22,697 nt of DNA from a virus. Shown here in pieces: positions 14,199 to 22,387 of the stretch. Where the stretch lies: IMG/VR virus record IMGVR_UViG_3300046002_002360, positions 1 to 22,697 of that record, one strand, 5' to 3'. Below the pieces are notes generated by a model. The model was not told the origin of the DNA. It made no database searches and saw only the letters and a program-made list of their open reading frames with translations. Within the stretch, counting starts at the first letter, position 1, and the number at the start of each line of letters is the position of its first letter. Made by a program: the position numbers and the translations under genes.

Positions 14199-17100
14199 GG
14201 AATGAATTAGTAATAGGTGGATACTCCATCGATACCATTGAAGACCTTGACATCAACATCACTAAGGAAGTCTACAACATAGATGACCCGTCTAAGAGGC
14301 AAAGTGACTTTAGTAAGTCGGTAGATATACCTGGCAGCAAGCTGAACGATTTTGTTTTTAAATCTTTGTTTGATGTTTCCTTTAGCATTAGAAACACCGA
14401 CCAACTTAACCCCGATTTCAACCCAAGCAAGAAGGCAACTTGTATTTACTATCAAGACACACTACAACAAATAAGTGGGTATTGTCAGCTTAACGAGATT
14501 AAGATATTAAACAATGACCAAGTAACCTACTCGATAACTATCTACGGAAAGAATATAGATATATTTTCAAGGCTAACGGATAAGACGTTAAACGATTTAA
14601 CCAGTTTAGGGACTGCAACGTGGAATGATACTGAGATAGTAAACTCATGGACTGCGACCTTTGACCCCGTTATCAAGTTGACTTATCCTATGGTCGATGT
14701 TGGTTTAGATAAGTACGGATACAACGGGGATGCTTCTTATGTGATTAGTCACAACTACAATAGTTTTAAACCTTTTATCTATGTCGGGCATATTATCAAT
14801 GCTATCTTTGAGGAAGCAGGAGTAGGGTTAGAGGTTGCATCATTCTTTGGGACTCCACAATTCCAAAAGTTAATACTTCAATGTGATGTTAAGAAGTTTC
14901 AACTTAACCAAACGCAAATAGACAATAGTTTAGTTGATGGTTCGGTATTGGCTGCGGTAAATGTGAACCCAGTTACAACGGCAAACGCAGGAGATTTAAG
15001 TTTGGTTTATAGTTCAAGCCAAATAAAATACAGTGAAGTATTAGACCCAAGCAATCAATACAATCCAACTACGGGGACATTCACCAAGTCAGGCAATGGG
15101 GCAACAAACTTTGAGATACAATTATACGGGGAGTTATACAACGGGAGTGCAACGGCAGGTGAGGTTTACTTTTCTTTAATTAGGAAAAGAGGCACAAGTT
15201 ATGAAGTAATAGGTAGTGTAAGACACTTTGTAACTACTTCAACTTCAAATCCATTTAGCACTCCAATTTATATTAAAAAGGATTCAATCGCTTTATTGGA
15301 TGGTGACGAAGTTCGAGTTTGTTTACATCATAAGATTTTAAATTCAACGAGGGCAATCGATAATACAAATGTCGAGTATTACCCTAATTACTTTACTAAT
15401 GGCGATGAACTTAAAGTTTATGTTGATGGGCAAATAGACTATGGGGTAACATTCCCTATTGCTGATATCCTCCCTAACATGAAGCAGACGGACTTCTTAA
15501 TGGGTATTATTAAGATGTTCAATCTTTACATGAGTCCGATTTATGAAACGGGAGTAGTAATTGAGCCAAGAGATATCTACTACACCGATGATATAGTTGA
15601 TTGGACGGACTTATTAGATACAAGCAAGGACTTTACTATTAAGCCTCAAGGACTACTTGAAAACAAAGAGTTAGTCTTTACCTATGTAGAGAATGGGGAT
15701 GACTTAAATAAGAAGTTTAAACAAGCGACATCTTTTAACTTTGGGTATAGGGATTTAATCTTTGATAACGAGTTTGTTAAGGAGACTAAGAAAGTAGAAA
15801 TACCTTTTTGTTTAATCCCCTTGCAAACTGATGACGATAAAAATACAGTTATGCGCACCATCTTTGATGGGGAAACGCAAGAGAAAAGTCCTAAACCGAT
15901 CATTGCATACTTTGGAGGCATGAAGTCAGGCAAGTTGAGATATTGGAATAATAACAACACAACGGCTACCGATTACTCAACTTACCCATACGCAGGACAC
16001 GTCGACGATTTAACCTCCCCGAATTATGACCTTGCGTTTGATGTTCAAGACTTTTATTTTTACCTAACTCCAAATAGTTCGGGAGTTACCACAACCGACA
16101 ACAACCTATACAACCAATTCCATAAATCACAATGGGAACAAATAGGGAATAAGGATTCTAAATTAGTAGAAGCATGGTTTAAACTTAGGCCAAACGATAT
16201 TGCAAACTTAGACTTTAGAAAAACATACTGGGTAAAGGATAACGCTTATCGATTATTAACGGTTCAAGATTATGACCCAAACGGGAATCAAACAACTCTT
16301 TGTAAACTTTTAAAGTTCGCTTATCAAGATGCCTTTGTTCCGACGGTGGTTACTTCAAACGGGGGCAATGGGCAAGGTGAAAAGGACGGAGGTTATAACA
16401 CCAATGGGAATGTAATTAAAAAGGGCATACTTGCAACGGGAGGAACAGTCCTAAACGATAACACCAACGGTATAGTAGTAACGGGTAACGGAAACAATTT
16501 AGGAGGTGACAATGCTAACATTTTAATTCAAGGGGATGACAATGTAATCTTGCCAGGCATCACCGATGTTGTTTTGATTAATACAAGTGGTTTAACAATC
16601 GCTGAGAGTGGAGTTCAATACATCGACAATATCAAAGTATTAGTCGGCAGTCCTATCAACGGGCAAGTGTGGACTTATAATGCGACAAACAATCAAATAG
16701 AATTTGCGACAAATCAATTTGCTGATTTAAATTTGTTTTTCTTTAAGACTGCGAGTGACATAGGAGGGTATTATAAAATGCTTACAAGTCCTTCAACGGG
16801 AGGTAGTCAAAATGTAACGGTTGCGAATTGTTCAGGGACTACTTTGTTAGCTACTTTTGTGACTGAGCCATCAAGTCCAGGCACTCTATTTATTCCTACG
16901 GGAGTGTTTAAAACTCACTTTCATGCTAAGCGAACTAACGGAGGAAGTGCAACAATCTTTGCCGAAGTGTACAAACGTAATTTAGCAGGTACTGAAACGC
17001 TTTTGGCGACAACTCCAGTGACTTCGACAACAATCACTTTGAGTATTGATGATTACGAATTAGAAATTTACAACCCGTCTATACTTACTTTATTAAGTAC

Positions 17101-17476
17101 GGATAGATTAGTAATTAAGTTTTATACTATTGTTTCGTCAGGCACTCCCGATATTGGAATTTACATTGAAGATGCTTATTTAAGTAGATTGGAATTTTTA
17201 GCAGGTGGAGTCGGTGGTGGTGGAGGTAGTGGAACAGTAACAACTGTTGCAGCTCTGACTTTAGGTACAAGTGGCACTGATTTAAGTAGTACGGTAGCAA
17301 ATCCAACTACAACACCTGTAATAACTTTAAATGTACCAACGGCATCAGCAGCTAATAGAGGTGCATTAAATTCATCAGATTGGAGTACATTCAATAGCAA
17401 ACAAAAAGCAATAACAAGTGGAACGGCTGCACCTGTAGGCGGTTCTGATGGAGATATTTATTTACAGTATTTATAA
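14195..17476 (+). CDS. Large tail protein: conserved hub-like N-terminus fused to fibre-like C-terminus
   Basis: Protein of 1093 residues. Residues about 1-130 have a conserved tail pattern (DPSKRQSDFSKSVDIPGSKL then NDFVFKSLFDVSFSIRN; FNPSKKATCIYY; ISGYCQLNEIKI). About 400-550 include DILPNMKQTDFLMGIIKMFN and VVIEPRDIYYTDDIVDWTDL, a hub-like domain. From about 720 a Gly/Asn-rich segment with short repeats (NGGNGQGEKDGGYNTNG; GNGNNLGGDNANILI) suggests a beta-helix or fibre. The C-terminal about 90 residues hold a Gly run and the common phage fibre motif SAANRGALNSSDWSTFNSKQ, ending GSDGDIYLQYL. The protein may thus join tail hub and receptor-binding fibre in one chain. The next gene starts after 19 bases. 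Confidence 0.7.
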   Translation: MRNELVIGGYSIDTIEDLDINITKEVYNIDDPSKRQSDFSKSVDIPGSKLNDFVFKSLFDVSFSIRNTDQLNPDFNPSKKATCIYYQDTLQQISGYCQLNEIKILNNDQVTYSITIYGKNIDIFSRLTDKTLNDLTSLGTATWNDTEIVNSWTATFDPVIKLTYPMVDVGLDKYGYNGDASYVISHNYNSFKPFIYVGHIINAIFEEAGVGLEVASFFGTPQFQKLILQCDVKKFQLNQTQIDNSLVDGSVLAAVNVNPVTTANAGDLSLVYSSSQIKYSEVLDPSNQYNPTTGTFTKSGNGATNFEIQLYGELYNGSATAGEVYFSLIRKRGTSYEVIGSVRHFVTTSTSNPFSTPIYIKKDSIALLDGDEVRVCLHHKILNSTRAIDNTNVEYYPNYFTNGDELKVYVDGQIDYGVTFPIADILPNMKQTDFLMGIIKMFNLYMSPIYETGVVIEPRDIYYTDDIVDWTDLLDTSKDFTIKPQGLLENKELVFTYVENGDDLNKKFKQATSFNFGYRDLIFDNEFVKETKKVEIPFCLIPLQTDDDKNTVMRTIFDGETQEKSPKPIIAYFGGMKSGKLRYWNNNNTTATDYSTYPYAGHVDDLTSPNYDLAFDVQDFYFYLTPNSSGVTTTDNNLYNQFHKSQWEQIGNKDSKLVEAWFKLRPNDIANLDFRKTYWVKDNAYRLLTVQDYDPNGNQTTLCKLLKFAYQDAFVPTVVTSNGGNGQGEKDGGYNTNGNVIKKGILATGGTVLNDNTNGIVVTGNGNNLGGDNANILIQGDDNVILPGITDVVLINTSGLTIAESGVQYIDNIKVLVGSPINGQVWTYNATNNQIEFATNQFADLNLFFFKTASDIGGYYKMLTSPSTGGSQNVTVANCSGTTLLATFVTEPSSPGTLFIPTGVFKTHFHAKRTNGGSATIFAEVYKRNLAGTETLLATTPVTSTTITLSIDDYELEIYNPSILTLLSTDRLVIKFYTIVSSGTPDIGIYIEDAYLSRLEFLAGGVGGGGGSGTVTTVAALTLGTSGTDLSSTVANPTTTPVITLNVPTASAANRGALNSSDWSTFNSKQKAITSGTAAPVGGSDGDIYLQYL

Positions 17477-17495
17477 AATTATTAATTAAAATAAC

Positions 17496-18344
17496 ATGGC
17501 ATCAATAACTGACTTATCCGATTTAATAAATCGACAAACAGGCGGCAATAGTGGATTGCCCGAAAATATCTTTTTCCACAAAGTCCCAAGAGTCGCAGGT
17601 GTTGCGGCAACTGCACCAATATCAGGTAGAGGTTGTTCTTTATGGGAATACGATGGAATGCCTGCAAAGGGGAATGTACCAACAGTAGGTGCTATACCTA
17701 CTAAATCAACTAATGGTGCAATCCCATTTACTGCCGCAGGTGGTGGCAGAGATAAGCATTTAATAGGGGCATCTATTACTCCATTAACTGCGGGAGTTTA
17801 TCTTTTATACGATAGGTTATTCCACGAGGGCGGACTTTCGGGAACTTCAACCGCAGCTCAAACTATTCAAGGCTCAACACCAACTCCTGCCCTTACTCGT
17901 AATACAGGGGGCGCAGGTAACATAGCATTCTATGAAATATATACAATAATCGGAACAACATCTACAACCCTTACAATGACCTATACCAATCAAGGAGGTA
18001 CGGGTTCAAGAACATCAACTATTAATATAGGTGCAACGGGTTTCCGTGAGGTTACAAGAATGCAAAGAATACCTTTAGCAGCAGGAGATTCGGGAATACA
18101 AGCAATAGAGCAAATACAATTAACCGCTACAACGGGAACTGCGGGAAACTTTGGTATAACCATTGCTCAACCTTTGGCTTGGATACCTGTGGGGGCAGCA
18201 GGTACAATGGGTTGGAGAGATTACACAACAGGATTGCCAGGTATACCAATTATTGACCCCAATGCTTGTTTATCTTTAATGTTTATTGCAGGTAGTGGAA
18301 CTGCACCTGAATTATTCGGTTCATTAGCAACAATAGAAAAATAA
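17496..18344 (+). CDS. Structural protein, paralogue A of a tandem pair
   Basis: Protein of 282 residues, low in charge and rich in Gly, Thr, Ile and Ala, consistent with a beta-sheet virion protein. It starts with MASITDLSDLINRQTGGNSG, and the second half has YEIYTIIGTTSTTLTMTYTN, then LTATTGTAGNFGITIAQPL and a DPNACLSLMF segment. These three blocks recur in the following gene. No signal peptide or catalytic motif is seen. The stop overlaps the next ATG (TAATG). A trimeric decoration or fibre-tip role is possible; the family is not one I can name. Confidence 0.65.
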   Translation: MASITDLSDLINRQTGGNSGLPENIFFHKVPRVAGVAATAPISGRGCSLWEYDGMPAKGNVPTVGAIPTKSTNGAIPFTAAGGGRDKHLIGASITPLTAGVYLLYDRLFHEGGLSGTSTAAQTIQGSTPTPALTRNTGGAGNIAFYEIYTIIGTTSTTLTMTYTNQGGTGSRTSTINIGATGFREVTRMQRIPLAAGDSGIQAIEQIQLTATTGTAGNFGITIAQPLAWIPVGAAGTMGWRDYTTGLPGIPIIDPNACLSLMFIAGSGTAPELFGSLATIEK

Positions 18345-19147
18345 TGGCATTAACAGATTTTAACGAATACGTAGACAAGCTAAAAGAAAATCGTGTTGCT
18401 GATTTTAGCACAAGCACAATAAGAGTACAGAGACCGAATGCAAATTGGCAATACTTTAATCCTGCCCCTGCTACACCAACTACAAGTGTTGCATTAGACA
18501 AAAATTCCCTACAATCAATGGGTCTTATTCCTGCTGTTTCAACAGGTAGATTGACAATGTTAGGGGCAAGGATTAATACTTCAACTTATGGTGCAGCAGC
18601 AATGATGGTTGTTGATTTGTTAAATGTTAGTGGAGGATTGAATGCTACTTTAACAGCACCTCAAACAACTAATCTTCCAACTGCAGCACTTACAAGGTAT
18701 ACATCGGGTGAGGGAGTTATGGCAGGAATAGTAGTTTATACCATAATTGGGTCAACCATATCAACGGTAACAATAAGCTACACAAATTCATCGGGCGTGA
18801 GTGGTAGAACATCTACTGCTACACAAATGGGTGGAGGTTTTTATAGAGAAGTAGGTGTTTTAATTCCTATTCCATTACAAGCAGGGGATACGGGAATAAG
18901 AAGTATTGAGTCAGTAACTCTTGCTGCCACAACAGGAACTGCAGGTAACTTTGGTGTATGTTTATTTAAACCACTATCAATGATTTCACTTGAAAGTGCA
19001 ACAGGTACAATGCCTTTAGACAGTGTTAGTACAGGTTGCATAATTGGTTCACTTTGTGAAATTCATCCTGATGCTTGTTTAACCGTTAGTGCTGTTACAG
19101 CAGTAAACTTTGGAATAACAGGTGCTATAATATTATCAGAAGTATAA
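18344..19147 (+). CDS. Structural protein, paralogue B of a tandem pair
   Basis: Protein of 267 residues clearly related to the gene just upstream: YTIIGSTISTVTISYTN, then GVSGRTSTAT, LAATTGTAGNFGVCLF and HPDACLTVSAV line up in the same order with the corresponding blocks of that protein. The N-terminal third (DFNEYVDKLKENRVADFSTS) differs, so the pair share a C-terminal domain attached to different heads. The start is the TAATG overlap. Product probably forms part of the same virion structure as its paralogue; function unknown. Confidence 0.65.
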   Translation: MALTDFNEYVDKLKENRVADFSTSTIRVQRPNANWQYFNPAPATPTTSVALDKNSLQSMGLIPAVSTGRLTMLGARINTSTYGAAAMMVVDLLNVSGGLNATLTAPQTTNLPTAALTRYTSGEGVMAGIVVYTIIGSTISTVTISYTNSSGVSGRTSTATQMGGGFYREVGVLIPIPLQAGDTGIRSIESVTLAATTGTAGNFGVCLFKPLSMISLESATGTMPLDSVSTGCIIGSLCEIHPDACLTVSAVTAVNFGITGAIILSEV

Positions 19148-19148
19148 A

Positions 19149-19343
19149 ATGGCAACAAGAAAATTATTTGATGGGGCGCAGATTGAATTAGAAATACTAC
19201 CAATAGTAGGAACATCAAGTGTATCCTCAATATTTTGGTTAAATGTTGGAGGAACTTGGAAACAAGTTGTGACATGGATAAAAGTAGCAGGGGTGTGGAA
19301 AACTTCAACACCTAAAATAAAAGTATCGGGAGTTTGGGAATAA
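19149..19343 (+). CDS. Trp-repeat miniprotein, 64 residues
   Basis: A small protein whose second half is built of short repeats: FWLNVGGTWKQ, TWIKVAGVWKT and PKIKVSGVWE, i.e. the unit (W/K)(L/I)xV(G/A/S)G(T/V)W. Such VGGTW-type strands are found in phage fibre and tail proteins as stacked beta turns. It begins one base after the preceding stop and sits between the structural paralogues and the tape measure gene. It may be a tail tip or decoration component; the repeat is clear, the role is inferred. Confidence 0.6.
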   Translation: MATRKLFDGAQIELEILPIVGTSSVSSIFWLNVGGTWKQVVTWIKVAGVWKTSTPKIKVSGVWE

Positions 19344-19360
19344 AAATAAAATAAAAAACA

Positions 19361-21175
19361 ATGGCAAAAACTAAAATAGAAGTTGACTTAGTCATCAAAG
19401 GTGGCGAAAGTGTTGAGCAGGTAGAACAAAAAACCAAGAGTCTTAAAACTCAGCTAAAGGAAATGAAAGCTTTATTGGCTTCAGGGACTTTAGATAGTAA
19501 CTCATTTAACAAATTAGCGGCTGAGGCAGGGGCTTTAGAAGACCAAATAGGCGATGTAAGCCAAAGGGTAAAAAACTTAGCATCGGATTCCAAAGGGTTA
19601 GACGGTCTAATAAGTGTAACTCAAGGTATTGTCGGAGGTTTTGCAGCGGTTCAAGGTATAACCGCCTTAGTAAGCGATGAAAATGAAGAACTGCAAAAGA
19701 CAATGGTCAAGTTGCAAGGGGCAATGTCAGCTCTTGCAGGAATCCAAGCATTAGCAAATACTTTAAATAAAGATAGCGCAGCTATGACAACTCTACAATC
19801 TATTCGATTAAGAGTTTTAAATTTTGTTGAAGCACAAAGGGCAGCATCATTGCAATATACAACAGTCGCAATGCAAAGAGCAACATTTGCAGCAAGAATG
19901 TTTGGGGCAGCATTAGCGACTTTAGGTATAGGTGCTTTAATTGCAGGGATTGTTTATTTAATCCCTAAAATTACTGAATGGATTTCAGGCAGTAAAGAGG
20001 CGACAAAGGCTCAGAATGATTTAACTAATGCTATTGATGCGTCTAACTCTGCTTTAGAAAACTACAATAAGCAAGTGGATTTTAGCACTAAGTTAGCGAT
20101 AAGTTTTGCCAAAAGACAAGGCAAAAGTGCGGAGGATATTGCTAAAATAACTATTGATTCAGAAGAAAAGAAACTTAAGGCATTAGAAAAAACCTATGCC
20201 GAACAAGGGGCATTGTATGATAAGTTAGTTGAAGGTATGATGTCTGGGGCAGTTAAAATGGATAAGGAACTTTTAAAACAAACTGGTGATGCAAACGCAA
20301 AACTTTATGACAATTTAGTAGAGCAAGGCAATAAGATTTCTTTATTGAAAGTTGATTCAGACACCGAAGCGATAGTTAAACAAAAAGAAGTTGACAAAAA
20401 AGCATTAGAGGAGCAAAGGGCAGCAGATAAAAAGAAAGCCGAAGAACGCAGAAGATTAAAAAAGGAAGCCGATGCAAAGGCTATGGAAGATTTGATGACT
20501 GCATTAGAGGAAGAGAACGCAGCAGACGAAAGACAAAATGAAAGAATAAGGATTCAAGGCGAGAAAGAAATGTCAGACTTGATGTCGCAACTTGAATTGG
20601 AAGTTGAAGCCGAGCAAGACGCAGCCGATAAACAAATTGACATTAGTAAAAAATTAGCAGATGAAAAATTGGCGAGTGAAAAGGCAAACGCAGAAGCAAG
20701 ACTCTCAATTGTCAATGATACTTATTTAGCAATTAATAATCTTGGTGAGTTGGCACTTGGTCAACAATTTAAAAACACCGCATTAGGTAAAACCCTTGCA
20801 TTGACTCAAATAGGTATTGATACGGCAATGGCTATTTCATCTTTGACTAAAAACTCTCAAGCGAATCCAACAAACGCAGTAACCTTTGGCGCATCGGGTG
20901 TTGCTCAGTTTGCTTCGGGCATAGTTCAAATTACTGCTAATATGTTAAAGGCTAAATCAATCTTAAGTAGTGGGGGCAGTGCGAGTGCTGGAGGTGGTGG
21001 TGGTTCTGCTCCGTCAATGGGAGGCAATGTATCAAGTCAGCCTCCTCGTTTAGACACATTCCAAAGCAACCGTCCTGCGATGAATCCAAATCAAAGAGTT
21101 TACGTTTTAGAAAAGGATATTACCGATTCTCAAGGGCGTGTAGCGAGGATAAGACATAACGCAACTTTGATTTAA
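19361..21175 (+). CDS. Tail tape measure protein
   Basis: Protein of 604 residues that would set tail length and pass through the membrane in DNA entry. The N-terminus (MAKTKIEVDLVIKGGESVEQ, then VEQKTKSLKTQLKEMKALL) is the helical start common in Bacteroidota phage tape measures. Hydrophobic stretches occur near residues 85-105 (TQGIVGGFAAVQGITAL) and 178-207 (FGAALATLGIGALIAGIVYL). A long charged coiled coil runs from about 340 to 450, and a Gly/Ser-rich stretch (SSGGSASAGGGGGSAPSMGG) lies near 545-565. Size implies a tail of roughly 90 nm by the usual 0.15 nm per residue rule. It is unusual that the capsid operon, not tail genes, follows it. Confidence 0.85.
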   Translation: MAKTKIEVDLVIKGGESVEQVEQKTKSLKTQLKEMKALLASGTLDSNSFNKLAAEAGALEDQIGDVSQRVKNLASDSKGLDGLISVTQGIVGGFAAVQGITALVSDENEELQKTMVKLQGAMSALAGIQALANTLNKDSAAMTTLQSIRLRVLNFVEAQRAASLQYTTVAMQRATFAARMFGAALATLGIGALIAGIVYLIPKITEWISGSKEATKAQNDLTNAIDASNSALENYNKQVDFSTKLAISFAKRQGKSAEDIAKITIDSEEKKLKALEKTYAEQGALYDKLVEGMMSGAVKMDKELLKQTGDANAKLYDNLVEQGNKISLLKVDSDTEAIVKQKEVDKKALEEQRAADKKKAEERRRLKKEADAKAMEDLMTALEEENAADERQNERIRIQGEKEMSDLMSQLELEVEAEQDAADKQIDISKKLADEKLASEKANAEARLSIVNDTYLAINNLGELALGQQFKNTALGKTLALTQIGIDTAMAISSLTKNSQANPTNAVTFGASGVAQFASGIVQITANMLKAKSILSSGGSASAGGGGGSAPSMGGNVSSQPPRLDTFQSNRPAMNPNQRVYVLEKDITDSQGRVARIRHNATLI

Positions 21176-21182
21176 GTCTATA

Positions 21183-21212
21183 TTGTATCTTAATAACTTT
21201 TAAATATTATAT
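21183..21212 (+). promoter_or_regulatory. Weak promoter candidate for the capsid operon
   Basis: The 42-base gap before the protease gene is very AT-rich and holds TTG (21183-21185), 19 bases, then TATTATAT (21205-21212). The spacing is acceptable but the -7 box is a poor match to TAnnTTTG, so this is weak. Confidence 0.22.
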
Positions 21213-21217
21213 AATCA

Positions 21218-22381
21218 ATGAAGCTACCTTTATATGTTTTGGATATAGACGAGAATCTTGAGGATGAAACTTCAGTTTTCGCAGTAGGTTTAGTTTTGCA
21301 ACCTGCTATTGAAAGGAATTGGCAGACATTTTCGGCTCAAGAACCTATAATCGAACACAAATTCACTGTTGTAGATGAGGAAAAAAGGATTTTAGGAGGC
21401 TTTTTAATGGCTGCGGAACAACCAATTTACCGCAGAGATGAGGACGGAACGGAATATTACGTCAAATTTACGGCTGAAAGCATCGCAAGAATCGTTAATA
21501 AGTTAGCAAAGAGTGGCAAACCACTAAGTTTTAACCTAAACCATGACGATAATTTGCCCGTTAAAGGGGCTTATTTACTAAGTCATTTTATAATTGATAG
21601 CAAATTAGGGATGAAAACACCTGATGGATTCACTCCTGCACCCGATGGTTCATGGTTTGGCTATGTAAAGATTGAAGATGATGCAGTTTGGGACATGGCT
21701 AAGAAGGGTGATATCAAAGGTTTTAGTGTTGAGGGTTACTTTAATGATAAAAAAGTAGACGAAGCCGAACAAAACGAATACGAAGAATTAAAAAATAAAA
21801 TAATCAATAATATGGAATTTAATAAATTGAAAAAAGTCTTAGGCGAAGACTTGACGAATCAACTTAAGAAAGTTTTTTCTGAAGAAACGCCCGTTGTAGA
21901 ACCTGCAATCGAATTGGCAGAAACTAAGCTAATTGACGGCAGTGCAAGTGTTAAAGGAACTATCGCAGTTGGCGAAGCAGTTACTTTAATTATGGCTGAC
22001 GGTTCAGAAGTTCCTGCTCCCGATGGTGAACACACTCTTGAAGGTGACATCGTTATCACTGTATCAAACGGAGTTATCGAAGAGGTAAGTACACCTGAAG
22101 AGGAAAGCCCTTTGAATGACGAAGCAATGATGTCTAAGGTAACTGAAGCATTAGAGGCTCAAGCAAATGACTTCAACACTCAGATTGCTGAAATCCACTC
22201 AAAGTATGCTAAAGAAATCGAAGCGTTAAACGCAAAGACTACCGCTTTATTTAGTGCAGTTGGAATCCTTGCTAAGACCGAAGAAGCAGAACCCGTAAAG
22301 GAAGATGCAAAGAGAAAATCAGTAAGCGTAGGTGCTTCTCAATTCTCAAGATTAACTGAAATATTAAACAAAATAAAATAA
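21218..22381 (+). CDS. XkdF-like prohead serine protease fused to scaffold-like region
   Basis: Protein of 387 residues. Residues about 1-185 match the XkdF-like protease family: MKLPLYVLDIDENLEDET, HKFTVVDEEKRILGGFLMAA, YYVKFTAESI, FNLNHDD (candidate catalytic His near 108) and DIKGFSVEGYF (candidate catalytic Ser near 170). Residues about 199-387 are a separate acidic region with a beta segment (VTLIMADGSEVPAPDGEHTL), a coiled coil (LEAQANDFNTQIAEIHSKYA) and a basic tail, as expected for an internal scaffold. It would help assemble the prohead and then cut scaffold and capsid. The probable major capsid gene begins 6 bases after the stop. Confidence 0.85.
   Translation: MKLPLYVLDIDENLEDETSVFAVGLVLQPAIERNWQTFSAQEPIIEHKFTVVDEEKRILGGFLMAAEQPIYRRDEDGTEYYVKFTAESIARIVNKLAKSGKPLSFNLNHDDNLPVKGAYLLSHFIIDSKLGMKTPDGFTPAPDGSWFGYVKIEDDAVWDMAKKGDIKGFSVEGYFNDKKVDEAEQNEYEELKNKIINNMEFNKLKKVLGEDLTNQLKKVFSEETPVVEPAIELAETKLIDGSASVKGTIAVGEAVTLIMADGSEVPAPDGEHTLEGDIVITVSNGVIEEVSTPEEESPLNDEAMMSKVTEALEAQANDFNTQIAEIHSKYAKEIEALNAKTTALFSAVGILAKTEEAEPVKEDAKRKSVSVGASQFSRLTEILNKIK
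21812..22381 (+). CDS. Possible nested scaffold protein from an internal in-frame start
   Basis: An in-frame ATG at codon 199 of the protease gene lies after a long A/T-rich tract (AAATAAAATAATCAATAAT) that resembles the leaders of other genes here. Starting there gives a 189-residue acidic protein, MEFNKLKKVLGEDLTNQLKK onward, containing exactly the scaffold-like region without the protease. Lambda uses the same plan (C and Nu3). No separate scaffold gene is seen before the capsid gene. Confidence 0.4.
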   Translation: MEFNKLKKVLGEDLTNQLKKVFSEETPVVEPAIELAETKLIDGSASVKGTIAVGEAVTLIMADGSEVPAPDGEHTLEGDIVITVSNGVIEEVSTPEEESPLNDEAMMSKVTEALEAQANDFNTQIAEIHSKYAKEIEALNAKTTALFSAVGILAKTEEAEPVKEDAKRKSVSVGASQFSRLTEILNKIK

Positions 22382-22387
22382 AATAAG

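Noticed and set aside
17221-17476. Possible diversity-generating retroelement variable region at the fibre C-terminus
   Set aside because: No reverse transcriptase gene and no template repeat were seen in the window; the motif is a common fibre ending.
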